From Phaeoceros laevis (Eukaryota; Anthocerotophyta; Anthocerotopsida; Notothyladales): a stretch of 34,467 nt of DNA. A program made the translations under genes and the position numbers. The stretch is taken from contig JBNGIQ010007417.1 in the NCBI GenBank assembly GCA_049999765.1, forward strand, positions 1-34,467, written 5' to 3'. Positions 1 to 8,214 of the stretch are shown one piece after another (within the stretch, counting starts at the first letter, position 1; each line of letters begins with the position of its first letter). The notes beneath the pieces are model-generated. The model was not told the DNA's origin, did not search any database, and saw only the letters and a program-made list of their open reading frames with translations.

Positions 1-1081
1 CAAATGTATACAAAATGGAGGATAGCAATGGGGTTGTATTCCTTGCACTCTATGTAGATGATGCGGTAATTATATCAAGTCACCCTAAGCTTATGACAAA
101 GGTCAAAAACATACTTACATCCGAGTTTTCTATGTCTGATCTCGGCAAGCTGACTTGGTTTCTTGGTATTGAGATCATACAATCCTTTGCTACACACTCG
201 ATACTTATGCGTCAGACATAATATAGAAGTCAAATCCTGGCCAGATTTCGTATGACAGACTGCAAGCCTGCCCNNNNNNNNNNNNNNNNNNNNNNNNNNN
301 NNNNNNNNNNNNNNNNNNNNNNNNNNNNNNNNNNNNNNNNNNNNNNNNNNNNNNNNNNNNNNNNNNNNNNNNNGCAGTCTCCTACCTCAGAAGAAGAAAG
401 ACAGCAGATGGAAAAGGTTCCGTACCGTCCAGCTGTAGCTTCATTGATCTACTGCAGAAATTGCACGCGTCCAGACTTGTCATATTCAGTGGAGTAACCT
501 CCCAGTTTCTTACAAGCTATGGAGCTGCCCACTGGACTGCAGTACAACGCATTTTTCGTTATTTGAAAGGGACTGCAAAGCTAGGGCTGGTTTACAGAAA
601 GAGGCCAGAGAGACTCTTACTCACCTGCTTTTCTGATGCTGATTGGGCCACGGATACAGATACACGGAGATCCATATCAGCCAACTGCTTGCTGTTTGGA
701 ACAAATGAGTGGGACTCAACAGCTATCTCGTGGTATAGTAAGAAACAGCAAGTCGTGGCATTGTCCTCCACTGAAGTTGAGTATGCAGCAACAACCACTG
801 CATCACAGGAGATCATCCACACACGAGAGTTATTGTCATCATTAGGAGAACCACAGAATGCAGCAACGCTACTGCTATGCGACAACCAATCGGCCATAGC
901 ATTAGCTCAAAATCCAATTATGCATGCAAGAACAAAACACATAGAAATTAAGGATCACTTCATCAGACAAGTGATTGCTAATGGGCATGCTAATCTCCAG
1001 TATGTGCCTACTAATGACAACGTAGCAGATTTGCTGACCAAGGCCCTATCAAAAGATAAACATGACAGAAATCTTCTGTAA
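1..1081 (+). mobile_element. Ty1/copia retrotransposon remnant: reverse transcriptase end and RNase H
   Basis: The sequence reads as the last part of a copia-type pol. The reverse transcriptase carries the YVDD catalytic box near position 50 and the conserved FLGIEI stretch near 165-175. After an assembly gap comes the connection region (VPYRPAVASLIY, TRPDLSYSV), then RNase H with SDADWA, the LSSTEVEY block, CDNQSAIALA and the HIEIKDHFIR tail. The frame is broken: an in-frame TAA at 219-221 interrupts the RT part, and a one-base loss near 485-495 shifts the frame so that RNase H continues in another phase. It then stops normally at 1079-1081. Gag, protease and integrase are off the left edge. 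This is a dead copy. The family assignment rests on well-known copia motifs and is secure; the element's borders are not visible. Confidence 0.93.
274..373. other. Assembly gap of 100 N
   Basis: Exactly 100 undetermined bases lie inside the copia reverse transcriptase remnant. The round length suggests a placeholder, so the true distance between the flanks is unknown. Confidence 0.98.
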
Positions 1082-1111
1082 GGCTATGGGACTAGCTGAG
1101 AGTCCATAGCC
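1082..1111 (+). repeat. Stem-loop directly after the copia stop codon
   Basis: The arms GGCTATGGGACT and AGTCCATAGCC pair with one bulged G around a 7-base loop. The hairpin begins on the base after the copia pol TAA. It may lie in the 3' untranslated part of the element or near its polypurine tract; a function is not shown. Confidence 0.6.
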
Positions 1112-1800
1112 ATCCTGCACTCCAGAAGACAGGTCAGCAAGTATGACCGCTGTTCAATTCACCCCTTGAAGCGGCGGGTTGGCATTACAGTGGCACATTT
1201 GTGCCAAGGCTCTGCACGCATAGACACCCAGACAGAGGGTTAGTGGGAGCTGAGAGCTTATTCAAGCTAGGAAAGTAAGCAGAGTGTGGAGCAAACCACA
1301 GGGTGGGAGCACACCGTAACGGATGATGAGCCTTCCTTCCTCAGAGGACTCGGAGCCGGCATACAGAAACCTCTCCATGCAGTTGGGAAGCATGCGGTAT
1401 GGCGCATTCGGCACCAATCTCGGGAAACCCTTCAGCAGCCTCCAGCGGGCATGCGCAGCCTCCAGCTCTGTTTCCGCACTACTCAGCTTGGTCAATCCGG
1501 CGCAAATTGGACATGGACTGCGATAGCGGCGCACTGCGAGCATCAGGATAGCTGCCAGCAACAACTCGGCACACAGGAAACCTGGTAGCAACTCCATCTC
1601 CCTCGCAGCTGCGGCACTTCGGCGTTAGCGGCGGCTAAGTTGTGAAGGACTGAGTCGAGCACGTCGGAGCGTAAGTACTTGAATGCATCGAAAACCTGTC
1701 TAAGTGGGAGTAGGAAGAAACCTAGCCCGTTTTAGGGCACGGTTCGAGTAGACATAGTTTTCATTAATAGCTTATTTAATTAGGAGTTAATCAAGAGAAG

Positions 1801-1826
1801 ATATGAAACGTCGGAGCGTTTCATAT
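1801..1826. repeat. Perfect 10-bp inverted repeat with 6-base loop
   Basis: ATATGAAACG at 1801-1810 and CGTTTCATAT at 1817-1826 are perfect reverse complements around TCGGAG. The unit sits in otherwise featureless sequence about 720 bp after the copia stop codon. It could be an LTR-internal hairpin or a small binding site; nothing nearby decides this. Confidence 0.8.
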
Positions 1827-3036
1827 GCACCCTAACGTTTCAGACCTGACGGTTGACCTTCACACCTCTGTGAACGGTCGCGCCCGTACACTCACACCTG
1901 CCTTAAAGGTAGATGGCCACACGGCCAATGTACAATCTTTTCTGAATGTAATTTCTAATTTCTGCTACAAGATCCTACAATCTTTCGCATGTTTTTGCAA
2001 AACTGATTTGGAACAGAATTGAAGTTTGGTTGAGGAACCTGTACCCGCAAAGCAACTTCAGAATCAGTCAATGCTCGGCGTTGTTTGGCCTCAATCCAAG
2101 ACTCCACAGATCTTTGGTGAAAACACAGTGGTGGCCAGCTCTATGGGCCAACACTCTTTTCACCCTCTGGACTCATTGGACAAGTATAGTGTATGGAGGT
2201 GAGGAAGAAAAATCCCCAAATCTTCTCCTTTGCAATATCTGCGAAGGGCTCATTATGGAAGGACAAGCCCTGCGTAAGCGTTCACCAAAGAAGTTTAAGG
2301 AGGCAGACTGGAGAGCTGGTAACATCTACATTGGTAGAGGACTCACCGGGTGGTCTCATTGCTGTCCATGGATCCTTGCACCCAGACGGTGATTTTCCTA
2401 GCTGGCCCTCTGTCTAGCAGGGCCATGCTGGCTCCTGCTGTTCATCAAAACTGCAGCATAGTATCAAGTTGTAGGGAGGTGGTGCTGTCGTATGGGATGT
2501 TGGCAGTTCTCCTACAGCAGCAGGGCACTGTTCTTTGCAAGCTCAGTGTTCTACTGGAATGCTTTTCTGGTTTCTTCAGCAAGGAGCAGGACTTGGCCAA
2601 GCTTCAGTACGTTACCTGTATTTGTATCTTTACTCAAGACGCCACCTGTTCAAGTCCCAACAGCCGGAAGGTTGCCGTTCAGGTTCTTGGCCCCTGACAT
2701 CCAACATTATCTGGTCAATACAACATGAGCATATATGCCTACATCACAGAACAGACTCACACCGTGAACGGCACGGAGGTCAGCGCTCTTCTTCCAATCA
2801 GTGTTGTCTCTAGCCGCATCAAAATCCCACTCAAAGGTAAATCTCTCTCCTCCTCGCTCTTCATTAAATGTTTTTGGCAGTGTTTGCTCCACCCCGCCAA
2901 GTTTAGCCTCTCTGTCAGCCATGGCGTCCAGTTTAGCTCATATCCTTCACCCAGCTGGCGCCCGCATCCGCCATTGCCCTGAGAACCCGTTCCTCCACAC
3001 TCCTCCTCTCCCCATGGCCGCCCCCCTCATTCTCCC

Positions 3037-3136
3037 NNNNNNNNNNNNNNNNNNNNNNNNNNNNNNNNNNNNNNNNNNNNNNNNNNNNNNNNNNNNNNNN
3101 NNNNNNNNNNNNNNNNNNNNNNNNNNNNNNNNNNNN
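3037..3136. other. Assembly gap of 100 N
   Basis: A second run of exactly 100 undetermined bases, probably a placeholder. It separates the pyrimidine-rich stretch around 2930-3030 from a similar stretch at 3137-3500, so any gene or element spanning it cannot be read. Confidence 0.98.
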
Positions 3137-3507
3137 GCCCGATTCTCTACCAGCCTCCCTGCCATTCTCGCCCTTGCCATCTCCTCCGACCAGTTCCACT
3201 CCTCTACCGCCCCCTCGCTTCAGAATGGCCACACAGAATGCTTCTAGTTCCCCTACCCGCCCCTCTTGCTCAGCCCCTTTGGGCTCCCTTCTCGCTTTCT
3301 GGCGGCACCTTTGCATGCGCCCAAACTTAGTGGCTCTCCCTCTCTGAGTCGTCCGTCCAGTCCCCCTCTGCATGCGCCCTCTTCACTGGGCTCATCCTCC
3401 GCACCTACCACTCCACCATCCCTCCGCTCTAACTGCCCCAACCCTTCCAATATATTTATCCCGGCGGCCCTCCCTGCTACACTCCATCTTGCTGCCCCTA
3501 CTTCTAG

Positions 3508-4662
3508 CTCTCTCCCCGAGGTCTTCCCTTTGGACATGTCCCCCCTTTCTGGCAGATTGAGCGTCAGCAAGCAAAGGATTCACGTCCTCCTTCCCTCCCG
3601 CAACCCGCTCCTACCAATCTCACGGCCACAGCGGAGGATAGCACTGCGCCCACGACAACTTCAAGGCCCGACCAGGTGGCAGACTTCCTTCAAGAATGCC
3701 TCGATAGCTCCCATATTGGCATCGATAAGGTCTTTCAAAAGTTCTCCTCCATCCGCTGGCTGCAGTTGCTACTCACTCGACTGTCGCAGGACCCTGTACT
3801 CATTGCTGAGGACACCCTTCCCCCTCGGGAAGGGCACTCACGGAGGCGGGACCTTCGGCGGGAGCTGCTGGCCGAGGTGCAGTGGTGGACGCTGGAAGGT
3901 TACATCCGTAGGAGCACCAGCATCGCGGCGCTCTCCACCATCCTTGACACGGGTGATGCTGCTGCACTTAAGCGCCTTGCGCCCAAACTTGACGACGGGA
4001 CACAGAGGGAACTTGTGCGTGCCCCCACTTTTAAGGGTAAGCTCCCAGCCCTCAGGGCGCTAACGCACCAAGCGCAAGTACTTTGTCTCCAGGAAGGCAA
4101 CCTAGTTGATCCTGGACATTACTGCGAAATCGACTTCCAAATGCTTGCATTAGAAGGCCTGGCAGGGGAGATCTGGAGGTGGGAGCTCGAAGAGCAAGAT
4201 GGTCAAGAGGCGCCTCCCTCCAGTTTACGCATGCCTGATTCGCTTACCAATCCAGATGGACAGCGGGTTCAAACCAACTTCTCCTCCTCTTTCCCTCTTT
4301 CATTTCATCTTCCAGATTCACTCAAGCCTCTGACTGTAGGATTCCCTCTTCGACTTGTGGGCACTCTCCCATTTGGGAAGTGGGACACTTGGTCCATCCT
4401 GACGCAGCTTAAGAAGATCCAGATCACAGCGGTGGTGGCGCTCAACATCAACAAAGATTGTACGCAGTTTTTGGTTGCTGTCCGCAACCATCACCAGGCG
4501 CACACGCTCTGCAGCCTGCCATTCCTCTCATGCAAAGCGAGCGGCCATGGCCACAAGCGCGTCAAAGTTTGCTTCATTTATGCAGAGAGTCACGAGCGTC
4601 CGGTCGGCCCCTGCACCACCCCATCTTTCCTCCTTACAGACCTCCCGCAGCTCTCGCCCTGA
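3508..4662 (+). CDS. Unrecognised open frame, possibly a gag-like retroelement fragment
   Basis: This frame is open for 384 codons between a TAG at 3505-3507 and the stop at 4660-4662. No ATG lies early in the frame. An in-frame GTG at 3676 is the first plausible start-like codon, so this may be an internal piece of a longer or frameshifted gene. The best-looking protein section, roughly 3670-4210, is charged and mixed in composition (for example ELLAEVQWWTLEGYIRR and AAALKRLAPKLDDGTQREL), as in a helical domain. The last third is less protein-like. A second frame (3266-4063), rich in Pro and Ser, overlaps it in another phase and may be its N-terminal part after a frameshift. I do not recognise the family. 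The position beside a gypsy integrase and the lack of introns suggest a gag-type origin; that is inference. Confidence 0.35.
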   Translation, partial: LSPRGLPFGHVPPFWQIERQQAKDSRPPSLPQPAPTNLTATAEDSTAPTTTSRPDQVADFLQECLDSSHIGIDKVFQKFSSIRWLQLLLTRLSQDPVLIAEDTLPPREGHSRRRDLRRELLAEVQWWTLEGYIRRSTSIAALSTILDTGDAAALKRLAPKLDDGTQRELVRAPTFKGKLPALRALTHQAQVLCLQEGNLVDPGHYCEIDFQMLALEGLAGEIWRWELEEQDGQEAPPSSLRMPDSLTNPDGQRVQTNFSSSFPLSFHLPDSLKPLTVGFPLRLVGTLPFGKWDTWSILTQLKKIQITAVVALNINKDCTQFLVAVRNHHQAHTLCSLPFLSCKASGHGHKRVKVCFIYAESHERPVGPCTTPSFLLTDLPQLSP

Positions 4663-4829
4663 AATTGTGTTGGATGGTAGCTTCGCTGATGATAAAGCAA
4701 GCATCTGTGGTAGACTCGTAGATTTAAGTGTGGTAGATTAGTTCACGCAGTAGAGGGGCTGCTTTAACCCCTCTTTGTAATTCTCCTTTTTCTATAAAAA
4801 CGCTCCACAGTCGCCATAAAAAAAAACAG
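4663..4829 (+). other. AT-rich junction ending in a short A tract
   Basis: Between the unrecognised frame and the integrase lies non-coding-looking sequence with T-rich and A-rich runs, a TATAAAAA word near 4793-4800, and nine A at 4818-4826. Integrase homology begins immediately after the A tract. This could be the scar of a poly(A)-ending insertion or simply the point where the gypsy element was truncated. Confidence 0.4.
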
Positions 4830-4841
4830 GGAAGGGATCTG

Positions 4842-5993
4842 GTGCTGAGGAGATGTATTGCTGGACAAGACATTCCTCGGGTGATGTATGAAGCACATTC
4901 TTCGTATTTCGGTGGGGGACACTGTGATGCAAGAGCAACAGGGCAGAAAATCTTGAGGGCAGGCTATTTCTGGCCTTCCATCTTTAAGGATTGCAGAGCA
5001 TACTACAGGGAGTGTGAACAGTGTCAGCGTTTTGCAAAAGTTAGCTTGAGGAGGGGGGAGCTGCACCCCATTAACCCCACTGAGCCTTTCGGGAAGTGGG
5101 GGATAGACTGTATGGGCCCTCTCCTCATAACCAACAAGGGCAACCAGTATCTAATAGTAGCCACGGATTATTTCACGCGGTGGATTGAAGCTGCAACTGT
5201 GCGAGCCATCAGTGGAGCTCAGACTGCGCAATTTTTGTTTGACCATGTCTTCTGCCGTTTTGGAGTACCCCACACCTTGGTTTCAGATCAGGGGCTGGAG
5301 TTCTGCAACGACATCGTAAGGGAGGTAAATGCCCTCTTTGCTGTTAAGCACAGGTTTGCAACCCCCTACCATCCGCAAACCAACGGTCTCGCCGAGAAGA
5401 GCAACGACGGGCTCAAGGTTTATATTTCCAAGTTGATTCATGCTTTTTCTGGGGATTGGGACCAGCATCTCTCAGGGGCCCTTTGGGCGTTTCGAATCAG
5501 GCACAAGGCATGTCTGGGGTTCTCCCCATTTAACCTCGTGTATGGCACCGAATGTAGACTGCTAACTCAGGTGGAGCAGTTGGCCCTGGAGTTCCAGCTG
5601 TTCGAACAAGCAAGGGTTGAAAGGTTACAGCAAGGAATTGATGATTCAGGGGGACGGAATGCAATGACTGACGCCAGGGTTTCAACTTTGTGTGAGCTTG
5701 AAGAAATGCAAGTCGAGGGAGCAACTCGGCTTTCAGTAGAGCAGGAGAAACGTAAACTGGCCTTTGACACAAGGCGGAAGGGGTTTGACTTGCAGGAAGG
5801 AGATTGGGTACTTAAATTGAATGTGCGGCGGTACAAGAAGAAAGAACCGGGTGCCAAATTTCTACCGTGTTGGGAGGGCCCGTTTATCCTTAACACGATA
5901 CATGAGAACGGCTCCGCAACCATTTTGGCGCCTGAAACTTTTGAACAACTTCCGCGAGTAAGTATGGCATTTCTGAAACGTTTCTTTGCATGA
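4842..5993 (+). CDS. Ty3/gypsy integrase, 5'-truncated pol fragment
   Basis: The integrase inserts retrotransposon cDNA into chromosomal DNA. All domains can be read in order, with residues counted from 4842. The HHCC zinc-binding module is H19, H27, C58 and C61. The catalytic core holds D89 (WGIDCMG), D149 (VSDQGLEF) and E185 (NGLAEKSN), with exactly 35 residues between the second D and E. The C-terminal GPY/F-type module (WEGPFIL) lies near the end. No chromodomain follows. The frame is open back to 4737, but homology starts only near 4830, and reverse transcriptase, RNase H and protease are missing upstream, so this is a truncated pol. The start used is a GTG inside the homologous region and is not a real initiation site. 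The catalytic residues are intact and no stop breaks the frame, so the copy may be young. The terminal TGA overlaps the ATG of the next frame. Confidence 0.93.
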   Translation: MLRRCIAGQDIPRVMYEAHSSYFGGGHCDARATGQKILRAGYFWPSIFKDCRAYYRECEQCQRFAKVSLRRGELHPINPTEPFGKWGIDCMGPLLITNKGNQYLIVATDYFTRWIEAATVRAISGAQTAQFLFDHVFCRFGVPHTLVSDQGLEFCNDIVREVNALFAVKHRFATPYHPQTNGLAEKSNDGLKVYISKLIHAFSGDWDQHLSGALWAFRIRHKACLGFSPFNLVYGTECRLLTQVEQLALEFQLFEQARVERLQQGIDDSGGRNAMTDARVSTLCELEEMQVEGATRLSVEQEKRKLAFDTRRKGFDLQEGDWVLKLNVRRYKKKEPGAKFLPCWEGPFILNTIHENGSATILAPETFEQLPRVSMAFLKRFFA

Positions 5994-7027
5994 CGAATGA
6001 ATCGCCGTGGTGTCATTGTCAGATCATCAGGGCTGTGGCGACAAGTGGGAGAACGCTGGCCGTTGGAGAGCGTCAAAGGCACACCAGGCTAATAGAAGGG
6101 CGTAGGAGAGGCAGTAAAGGCATTTTCATAGGTCACAGGTTACCGGAGGAAGCAGCGGAGCACATGGCTAGGAGAGGCTCAGCAAATGCGGAGTTGCTGC
6201 GAGAGAGACTGCGGGAAATGGGAATAGGGCGGCGTGACTCACCCAGCAACAAGTGGGAGTCCAAGATTTGCAGGCCTATCTATAAGGAATGGGAGCGCCC
6301 GGGAAATGTTGAGCAGCTAGAGGTGTATCTCAAATTCGTGGAATGACATCATGCAAGGTGTCCAATAGAGGAGTATCCGGCATTGGCGGTGGACTTGTTC
6401 GAGCTGCTAAACCGACCTACGTGGGGGTGGACATCATTTTGCGAAAGCGCGTTTCGCAAGTTAGATTGCCATTTCTTCATGCACACCCTGGAGGGTGGTG
6501 CTTGGAGATGCCGAAGGGATTTCGATGAAACAATGCCAGCAACAATAGGGGAGCTTAAAGCATGGATCATGTCAATCGTGAGGGACGGAGGACATAGGGT
6601 GGTGCCAAAATGGCCAAGAGTACTATGGCCACTAATTTGTTGCATCCGCAGGAACGAGCTGTGTTGGGGCTCGGAGGAGGTTGAGGCCTGGAGACTGGTC
6701 AAGAATCAGATGCAGGTGTGGCGGCCTCGACCAACGATGAATGAAATTGCTCAGATGGAGGACCAAGTACCCGCTGGACTGTTGGATGACGTACCGGAAG
6801 AAGACTATCCTGCAGCCCTGCGGAGGGTTGTCCAGCAGCAGGAAGAGTGTGCAAGGTGTTCGAGGGAAGCGGTGAGCTCAAATATTCATGGTGAAACGAG
6901 TTTCCAATCGGCGGATAAGACCTTCCAAGGCCTGGCGTCCGGCAGTAGAAACAATGCAAGGCTGGATGGTATGGACGAGGTGGTCCTGACCCTGCGGCAG
7001 CGGTTCAAAGCTCATCTGTTCATGTAA
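5990..7027 (+). pseudogene. Accessory frame after gypsy integrase, overlapping its stop and broken by one TGA
   Basis: The ATG at 5990-5992 overlaps the integrase stop at 5991-5993 as ATGA. The frame runs to 6346, where a TGA (6344-6346) stops it, then continues in the same phase without another stop to 7025-7027. Taken as one unit it spans about 346 codons. The sequence is rich in Arg, Glu and Trp, with dense charged helices early (around 6100-6300) and a Trp-rich middle (around 6410-6720: RPTWGW, KPWP-like and RRNELCW segments). I see no signal peptide, membrane segment or known domain, and I do not recognise the family. Some gypsy-type elements carry an extra frame between integrase and the 3' LTR, so this is probably such an accessory product, now inactive or read through. 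The alternative is chance openness, which a length of 346 codons with one stop makes unlikely. Confidence 0.6.
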
Positions 7028-7224
7028 TGTGTGCCTTGTGTTAGTAGGGAGTATCATTGGCAGTTGTTGCAGGATAGAAGTGTGTGTGTCATGGTCTGTT
7101 GGGTCAGGTGCTCCCGTGCCTGAGGTAGTGGATCAGGGTGATTGCGGGTTCATGGTCCCGGGGGCCAAAGTGTTGAGTAACTTTCCAGTTTGACGCTGTT
7201 TGTTACCTAGTTCCAGGAATAGCC

Positions 7225-7668
7225 ATGGCAGAGATTTTTGAGCGTGAACGCGGGTTAGCCGGCCGTTTGGGTTACAGGTGGATGGCTGATCTTGTGCCTG
7301 CCCCCGGCTTGAACGGGATATTAGTCGAGAGTGGGGGGAACGGAGTGCTACTTAAGGAGCCTCTTGGCCATTGTCTGTACCAAGTCTTGATGAAGCAAGA
7401 GTTACTCGTTTCCTCTCATTGCGTGGTTCTGTGTGTTCTCGTTCACAGTTCACAGCAACGTATTGGGATGCGTTGGAGCCCTCTGCGTGGCAACATGGGT
7501 CCCTGTTTGTCTGAGAGCGTGGTTAGGAGTCTCGGCATTCCGTTGGCCGGTCGGAGAACTGTCTCCGAGGAGGCAGTCCCTCTTGCCCTGGACGTACTGC
7601 ATGCCCTCGTGTACGACACTTTGATCACCCTTGACAGCCAGGTTGCATCTGTTCCCCCACGTTTTTGA
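7225..7668 (+). CDS. Hypothetical small frame downstream of the gypsy accessory ORF
   Basis: An ATG-initiated frame of 147 codons begins with the context GCCATGGCA, a good plant initiation context. The product starts MAEIFERERGLAGRLGYRW and has a hydrophobic stretch in the middle (LLVSSHCVVLCVLVHSS, around residues 57-73). No known domain is visible. It lies where the 3' end or LTR of the gypsy element should be, so it may be element sequence that happens to be open. Confidence that it encodes a protein is low. Confidence 0.2.
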   Translation: MAEIFERERGLAGRLGYRWMADLVPAPGLNGILVESGGNGVLLKEPLGHCLYQVLMKQELLVSSHCVVLCVLVHSSQQRIGMRWSPLRGNMGPCLSESVVRSLGIPLAGRRTVSEEAVPLALDVLHALVYDTLITLDSQVASVPPRF

Positions 7669-8214
7669 GTTTTCTATTGCCATTCCTCTGTCTACTTAAC
7701 ATAGTGCGAAGCACATTGTTATACCCTGTCCGGAACTAGGCTAGGTCATAGGTGCGTACTAGATTAGTTTAGCGCATCAGGAGCACTGCATTTCCCTGGC
7801 CCACAATCGTGCAGGAACTACAGTGGTGTTTCTCATCAGACTCTAGGTTGCAAGAAGAAGAAGTATATTTGAAGTGATTAATGCGCACCGCACATGTGGC
7901 GAAATGACGTGCATGTTACTTGCAGACTTGCAAGTTACAAGTCTAGCTCCGACTTGCAAGTTACAAGTCTAGCTCCGGGCATAGTACAAGTTATTGGTCC
8001 TAGCTTATTGGTCACACTACCTTATTTTTTTGGCCTCCCGGTTAATCCCGGAGGGTCATCATTAATCATCATCATTGGGCGTACAAGTTATTCCGACTCG
8101 TATTAATCTATTCACGTAAGTGGGGCTGCTGAATCTCCACAAGGACAGATGGGAGGTGAACATTATTGATTCTATGTACATGACTTGAAGAACGCCGGCT
8201 CAAATAACTAGCCA
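7669..8214. other. Intergenic region at the retroelement/gene boundary
   Basis: This stretch lies downstream of the SMC4 stop codon (minus strand) and holds no gene. TGTTATACCC at 7717-7726 resembles the start of many Ty3-type LTRs, but I found no matching end. TTATTGGTC occurs twice (7991-7999 and from 8005), giving two inverted CCAAT words. A perfect 26-bp tandem duplication sits at 7925-7976. Confidence 0.45.
7925..7976. repeat. Perfect tandem duplication of a 26-bp palindromic unit
   Basis: The unit at 7925-7950 is repeated without change at 7951-7976. Each copy starts with a near-palindrome, GACTTG(CAAGTTA)CAAGTC, followed by TAGCTCC. The array can therefore fold as two adjacent hairpins. 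No divergence between copies suggests a recent duplication. Confidence 0.9.

Larger units (their letters stand above)
1082..3036. other. Gene-free, probably retroelement-derived DNA
   Basis: No open frame here resembles a known protein. Short frames at 1825-2022, 2030-2392, 2350-2697 and 2725-2982 overlap in several phases and look accidental. The first part should contain the 3' LTR of the copia remnant, but I could not find a clear TG...CA pair, a primer-binding site or a second LTR copy. Visible structure is limited to stem-loops at 1082-1111, 1191-1206 (TGGCAC with GTGCCA) and 1801-1826. The word CGTCGGAGCG occurs near 1665 and again near 1809. From about 2830 the strand becomes pyrimidine-rich, which continues past the gap. 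Confidence 0.5.

Noticed and set aside
7717-8106. Possible gypsy LTR starting TGTTATACCC
   Set aside because: No matching LTR end, second copy, polypurine tract or primer-binding site was found, so it is not called.
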